A stretch of DNA of 64,000 nt from Spirochaetaceae bacterium (GTDB lineage Bacteria > Spirochaetota > Spirochaetia > Treponematales > Rectinemataceae), in the NCBI GenBank assembly GCA_025355995.1, contig JANXYQ010000071.1, positions 19,455 through 83,454 of the forward strand. The letters are read 5' to 3'. Made by a program: the position numbers and the translations under genes. Below are positions 60,754 to 64,000 of this stretch, piece by piece (the first letter of the stretch is position 1; every line of letters begins with the position of its first letter). The notes beneath the pieces are model-generated. The model did not search any database, had not been told where the DNA came from, and was given only the letters and a program-made list of their open reading frames with translations.

Positions 60754-60808
60754 ATCCTGACGGAATCGCCCGAGGCTGTCTGTGAGCTCGGTCACAGTGA
60801 CCGAGCTC
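60754..60808 (-). promoter_or_regulatory. Crp-type operator overlapping a second perfect palindrome, upstream of the NapH-like gene
   Basis: TGTGAGCTCGGTCACA (60781-60796) is centred at 60788.5. On the minus strand, CAGGAT (60759-60754) would place the start at 60747 and the operator at -41.5, but this -10 is weak. GAGCTCGGTCAC-A-GTGACCGAGCTC (60784-60808) forms a second, perfect 12-bp inverted repeat sharing the same half-site. Confidence 0.5.
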
Positions 60809-60814
60809 CTGCGC

Positions 60815-61405
60815 TCATGCCTTGGGGATGGCGATATACTTTTCCGGCGCCTCGTCGAATGCCCGCTTGCAGCCCGGGGCGCAGAAATAGATCGTATTGC
60901 CCCGGTAGTCGCTCCTCAGCTTGGCCTCGGCCGTGTCGACCGTCATGCCGCAGACGGGATCCAGCGCGTACCTGCGAAGCGCGCTCTTTTGGACGAGGCG
61001 CACGAGCGCGGCCATGCTTATCAGGAAAAGGGTAGACATCAGCGCCCCGGTTATCCATACGGCGAGGGCCGACACGTTGACCATCACGCCGAGCATCGCG
61101 CCCATCATGCCGCCCATCATGCCGCCCATCCCGCCGTCCATCATGCCCATGAGGCCGCCGACGCGGCCGAAGGCTACGCCGAAGAGGACGCCGACGAGCA
61201 CTGCGACGAGATTGCTCACGAACATATCCGTCGCGGCGCCGATGAAAAAGCCGAGGGCGATTCCCGTCATCATCCCGAAGGTCATTCCGATCATCATGCC
61301 GAGCATCTCGGTGACGGATGCGCGATAACGCTGAAGGTAGAGGCCTACGCCTCCCGATATCGCCATGACGATCGCGCCGCAGATAACGGCTATTGTTAAT
61401 GGCAT
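60815..61405 (-). CDS. membrane protein with Gly/Met-rich helices and C-terminal YHS domain
   Basis: 196 residues (GGAGA upstream). Four hydrophobic stretches (about 1-20, 35-60, 62-85 and 105-135) include a glycine/methionine run (GLMGMMDGGMGGMMGGMMGA). The C-terminal YHS domain has DPVCGMTVDTAEAKLRSDYR and YFCAPGCKRAFDEAPEKY. YHS domains bind heavy metals such as copper, and the Met-rich helix would suit copper too. It stands between FixH-like and NapH-like genes, recalling the ccoGHIS group for copper and cytochrome oxidase assembly. A metal-handling role is inferred. Confidence 0.75.
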   Translation of the reverse strand: MPLTIAVICGAIVMAISGGVGLYLQRYRASVTEMLGMMIGMTFGMMTGIALGFFIGAATDMFVSNLVAVLVGVLFGVAFGRVGGLMGMMDGGMGGMMGGMMGAMLGVMVNVSALAVWITGALMSTLFLISMAALVRLVQKSALRRYALDPVCGMTVDTAEAKLRSDYRGNTIYFCAPGCKRAFDEAPEKYIAIPKA

Positions 61406-61414
61406 AGCCGTCTC

Positions 61415-61846
61415 CTATCGGAAGTTGACCTTGAAATCGAAACGGAGCTCTTCTGGCGCCTGCCCGGGGCGAGCTACGCGGACGATGATCCTCCAGGGAC
61501 CAGGCATGGAAAAGCGCACCCGACCTAGATAATGTCCCTTGCCCTGCGACGCCGCGGCTACGATGTTCTTGCCCATGCGCATGTTGGTCATGTCCAGGTC
61601 GAAGGAGAGCTCCGCATCGTCGATGGGTTTGCCCTCGGCATCGGTGACGAGGGCCTCCAGCGTAGCGGGGCCTCGGGTAGGGGCGGAGGGGTCGCTTATC
61701 AAGGTAACCAGGTAATTCGCTGATTGCCTTTTCCCGAGTATTCCGGACGGCGATGTGGTCGGCGTCATCGTTTGCGCGGTAGCGCCGGGGAATGCATAGA
61801 ATACGACGAGCGCGAGTAAAGGGAGTATCCTACGTGCTTTCGGCAT
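61415..61846 (-). CDS. FixH/YtkA-like periplasmic protein
   Basis: 143 residues from the ATG at 61846, chosen because AAAGGA is 6 bp upstream (an ATG two codons earlier is too close). A signal peptide (ILPLLALVVFYAFPGATA) is followed by an Ig-like fold with ATLEALVTDAEGKPIDDAEL, FDLDMTNMRMGKNIVAA and MPGPWRIIVRVARPGQ. This is the FixH/YtkA pattern, found with copper and cytochrome oxidase assembly genes. The MTNMRMG motif could bind metal. It lies 9 bp before the YHS gene. Confidence 0.75.
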   Translation of the reverse strand: MPKARRILPLLALVVFYAFPGATAQTMTPTTSPSGILGKRQSANYLVTLISDPSAPTRGPATLEALVTDAEGKPIDDAELSFDLDMTNMRMGKNIVAAASQGKGHYLGRVRFSMPGPWRIIVRVARPGQAPEELRFDFKVNFR

Positions 61847-61869
61847 ATGCATTCCTTTTGAGCAAGAGT

Positions 61870-62915
61870 CTAGTGCATGGAGGCAAGTTCCACCAGGTCA
61901 GGCCCGGATCGGCCGCTCTTGTCTCGGAGGGCGGGATCGGCCCCGCGGACCACGAGGAGGGCTGCCGCCTCGACCTGGCCTGCCTTGGCGGCCGCGACGA
62001 GCGCGGTCGCTCCCTCGCCGTCACGGGCGTCTATCAGGGGCGTGTCGCCGTGCGCGTCGACCGGGCGCTCCAGGCCGGAGCCGTCGTACTTGACAAGGGC
62101 GGATACCCCCTAGTGCTTCGAAAAATCCGCAGTGACGCCCTTCCCGAATTGGACGAGCCCGGAAGTGCTTGCCCGGCCCAAGGCGAAGACATTCCCGCTA
62201 GCATAAGTGGCGAGGTCATAGTATCGACAAGGGCTTCGCTCGGGCGGGATCTGGGCTTCCCAGAGTACCTTTCCCTTCGGATCGAGCTTTTTCAGCGAGC
62301 CTGCGGCGATCGCGAAGACCCCATTCCTGGCCGGATAACACGCAGGCGTTCGGGTAATCCTCATTTGCATCGAAGGCGCGGACCCACTGGGCCCTGCCGG
62401 CCGCGTCGTACTTCAGCACTATGGCCGAATAGGCTTTTTCCAGATCGAGGGCCGCGTCGTCGCCGAAATCTACCCGTCCGCTCGCGCTGTCCCGATGGCG
62501 AAGATATTGCCGCCGACGTCGACGGCCAGCGTGGAAATAGGGTGGGGGCCGATGCCTTCGCCACGGTACGGACCCACAGCGGTTTTCCGGCCTGGGAAAG
62601 CTTTAAGATAAAAGCGCTATCGACGGGCTGCGGCTTGATGACGGCTCCGCCGCCCAAGTCATACCTCGCGCTTTTGAAGATACTCCCCGCGAGATAGACA
62701 TTTCCCGCAGGATCGGCTGCCATCGAGGGGCCCATGAGCGAGAAGCCGTCCTGCTCGATGCTCCTCGCCCAGCTACCTACGAGGGGCGGGCTTTCGGCTC
62801 CGCGTATGATCGGCACGCCGGGGCCGATCCCAGCCTGGCGGGCGAATCCGCCGACCGTCTGGGCGGAAGCTGCGATAGGAAGGAGGACAAGCATCAAGCC
62901 AAGGCCTTTTAACAT
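61870..62915 (-). pseudogene. secreted beta-propeller protein with C-terminal ankyrin repeats, decayed
   Basis: From ATG 62915 (GAGGAG upstream): signal peptide GLGLMLVLLPIAASA, then a propeller blade GPSMAADPAGNVYLAGSIFK. Near 62550 the frame shifts by one base to read STLAVDVGGNIFAIGT, then again to AYSAIVLKYDAAGRAQWVRA, and again to NGVFAIAAGSLKKLDPKGK and YASGNVFALGRASTSGLV. An in-frame TAG at 62110-62112 after FSKH is followed in the same frame by GVSALVKYDGSGLE and ankyrin-like DTPLIDARDGEGATALVAAA, ending LASMH-stop. At least three indels and one nonsense codon are needed to explain it. It lies 23 bp upstream of the FixH-like gene. Confidence 0.75.
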
Positions 62916-62997
62916 CGCGTAGCTCCTCAACTGCTGCCATGCGTTGTTTTACTAGGGCGCATGGGAATTTTCTTAATTATTCCCTGATACCTCTTTA

Positions 62998-63702
62998 TTA
63001 TATATGGATTGTAATGCCCGCTATCGCAAGCCTCGGCTTCGCCCGATTTCGCAGGCTCGGCCGAGAGAAAAAAAACCTTCGGAATGATCTCGTTAGCCGC
63101 GACCCAGCGTAGGGCTGTGGTGGCGAGCGGAGCTCTTTAATGACCGTAGCAGGGGAGAGTCCTTTCGCTTTCAAGGCGAGGCCGAGCTCGACGAGGCGGG
63201 AGCGCCTAACCTCGCCGAGGGCGAGGCCGGCCGGGAGCGAAGTCTCGATCTCGCGGGCGCGGCCCTCCCTGTCTTGGCAATGCCGGCGAGTTGCGCGCTG
63301 TCCATGGGCGAGGCGCTCCAGGATATAGGTGCTTTCATATTGCCAGAATGCCCTAAGCCAAGCACCGAAGGGCTTGGAGGCCTCGGGGCTGTCTCCCTTC
63401 TTGTCGACGAGGCCACGCGCTCTGAGGTCGGCCACGATGCGCGCCGCATCGCCCGCGGCTAGAGGGGCTTCGTGCAATGCGCGGAAGAGCTCTTCAATCG
63501 AGAAGGCGCGGGCCAGGCTTCGACGGCCGGTTGTGGGCTCGGGGATTCCGTCGCGCATCCACTCGGCGACGAGGAGAAGCGCTTGGTCTCGATCATCGGT
63601 CCCGAGCGAGCGGTGGCCGAGGCGGAGGCCTGTCACGGGGTCGCGAAACTGTACGCAATAGAGGCCCGTCGCGCCTCGTTTAAAAACTGAAAACTAGCGC
63701 AT
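62998..63702 (-). pseudogene. tyrosine recombinase (phage-type integrase) N-terminal remnant
   Basis: From ATG 63702 the frame reads M-R-TAG then FSVFKRGATGLYCVQFRDPV, LGTDDRDQALLLVAEWMRDG and ends the arm/core-binding part at LKAKGLSPATVIKEL. A shifted frame then gives LATTALRWVAANEIIPKVFF, the typical continuation in integrases. The catalytic domain with the R-H-R-Y residues is missing altogether. It lies about 100 bp beyond the 3' end of tRNA-Thr, a classic integration site, so this is likely the scar of a lost element. I did not find a copy of the tRNA 3' end that would mark the other junction. Confidence 0.65.
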
Positions 63703-63716
63703 CCACAACTCCCGCG

Positions 63717-63737
63717 GGATCGCCTTGCTGGCGATCC
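63717..63737. repeat. hairpin between tRNA-Thr and the integrase remnant
   Basis: GGATCGCC-TTGCT-GGCGATCC is a perfect 8-bp stem with a 5-nt loop. It has no U-tract. It may be a terminator-like element for the tRNA transcript or a recombination-site relic. Confidence 0.4.
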
Positions 63738-63802
63738 TGCTGATGATAGGTTGTAGCTGCTCCGGTTTTCTGGTCGCGAGCTTGTAAGTAATTGCCCTGT
63801 AA

Positions 63803-63875
63803 AGCCGAGATCCGGAATCGAACCGGACACCTGCGCATTACGAGTGCGCCGCTCTGCCAAATGAGCTATCTCGGC
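63803..63875 (-). tRNA. tRNA-Thr (anticodon CGT)
   Basis: 73 nt. The acceptor stem GCCGAGA/TCTCGGC pairs perfectly. The D-stem GCTC/GAGC, anticodon stem GCGCA/TGCGC with loop CTCGTAA (anticodon CGT, reading ACG), and T-stem TCCGG/CCGGA with loop TTCGATT all fold. The discriminator base is T and CCA is not encoded. ACG is a frequent Thr codon in this GC-rich DNA. Confidence 0.97.
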
Positions 63876-63886
63876 GTGCGGGGGCA

Positions 63887-63916
63887 ACTATACCCGAGGG
63901 CGCGGCGGTAAATCAA
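63887..63916 (-). promoter_or_regulatory. promoter of tRNA-Thr
   Basis: On the minus strand, TTGATT (63916-63911) and TATAGT (63892-63887) are separated by 18 bp, with the mature tRNA beginning at 63875. Confidence 0.65.
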
Positions 63917-64000
63917 GGGGAAGCGCCTGCCGGGCCTGGGCAATTTGTGGAGACTTAGTCGCCGGGCCTTAGTATCTTTTTCGAGGGGACTGAATCGATG

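Noticed and set aside
23510..63702. TAG reassigned to an amino acid in this genome
   Set aside because: Many intact operon genes (sdhA, sucD, sucA, sucB, gltA and others) end in TAG immediately before the next start, and most genes with internal TAG also carry deletions or frameshifts. Kept as a weak finding only.
63633..63887. Open reading frame over the tRNA-Thr gene
   Set aside because: It covers a perfectly folding tRNA and the integrase 5' region and has no family likeness.
1..64000. CRISPR arrays, rRNA genes, insertion sequences with terminal repeats, known riboswitches
   Set aside because: None seen by eye: no regular direct-repeat arrays, no rRNA-like stretches and no transposase frames. 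Short or diverged examples could be missed.

Overview
GC-rich bacterial chromosome segment from a respiring, Gram-negative-type organism. It carries lipoproteins, a probable outer-membrane protein, two sets of complex I genes and a CoA-dependent TCA cycle. Codon use strongly favours AGG for Arg, and several families (GH18-like lipoprotein, HisKA_2 kinase with multi-helix sensor, FMN hydroxyacid oxidase) feel spirochaete-like, so my best guess is an uncultured Spirochaetota. That is an impression from memory, not a search result.

Layout. 1-4209 (minus): quinone methyltransferase, polyprenyl diphosphate synthase, nuoA, nuoB and a fused nuoCD running off the left edge. 4420-6055: a UbiA prenyltransferase facing a DUF2231-cytochrome c protein. 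6226-17602 (plus): a compact TCA operon acn-sdhA-sdhB-sucC-sucD-sucA-sucB-gltA, without an SDH membrane anchor and with an E2 lacking the E1/E3-binding domain. 17599-20749: an FMN hydroxyacid oxidase, fumC and a rubredoxin-like membrane protein. 20835-30399: envelope proteins, an acyltransferase, a flavodoxin lipoprotein, a nitroreductase, a Crp/Fnr regulator and a glutaredoxin pair, plus two broken genes.

30442-43638 (minus) is the most interesting block. It is a second complex I operon, nuoABCDHIJKLMN, with no NADH-input genes nuoEFG. The operon is led by a 1023-residue FAD/4Fe-4S/CCG-domain oxidoreductase with a methionine-rich tail and ends in a methyltransferase overlapping nuoN. I infer a hydroxyacid-driven (lactate/glycolate-like) complex I.

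43804-63702 is a sulfur/redox region: YeiH exporter, CoA-disulfide reductases with rhodanese domains, rhodaneses, ArsR regulators, a NifX/Mrp cluster and a NapH-like/YHS/FixH-like operon. It is littered with gene remnants (TRAP receptor, peptidase T, permease, MBL hydrolase, decarboxylase, peroxiredoxin, thioredoxin, ABC permease, integrase). The window ends with tRNA-Thr(CGT).

A unifying signal is six Crp-type palindromes (TGA-N6-TCA core, some degenerate). They lie upstream of the FAD-nuo operon, both CoA-disulfide reductases, a rhodanese, the DUF2892-glutaredoxin pair and the NapH-like gene. Each is centred exactly 41.5 bp from a possible transcription start set by a -10-like hexamer. The Crp/Fnr protein encoded at 29185-29886 has a CRP-like R-E-x-x-S-R recognition helix and is the obvious candidate regulator. 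Housekeeping operons are intact throughout, so the decay looks biological rather than a uniform sequencing problem.
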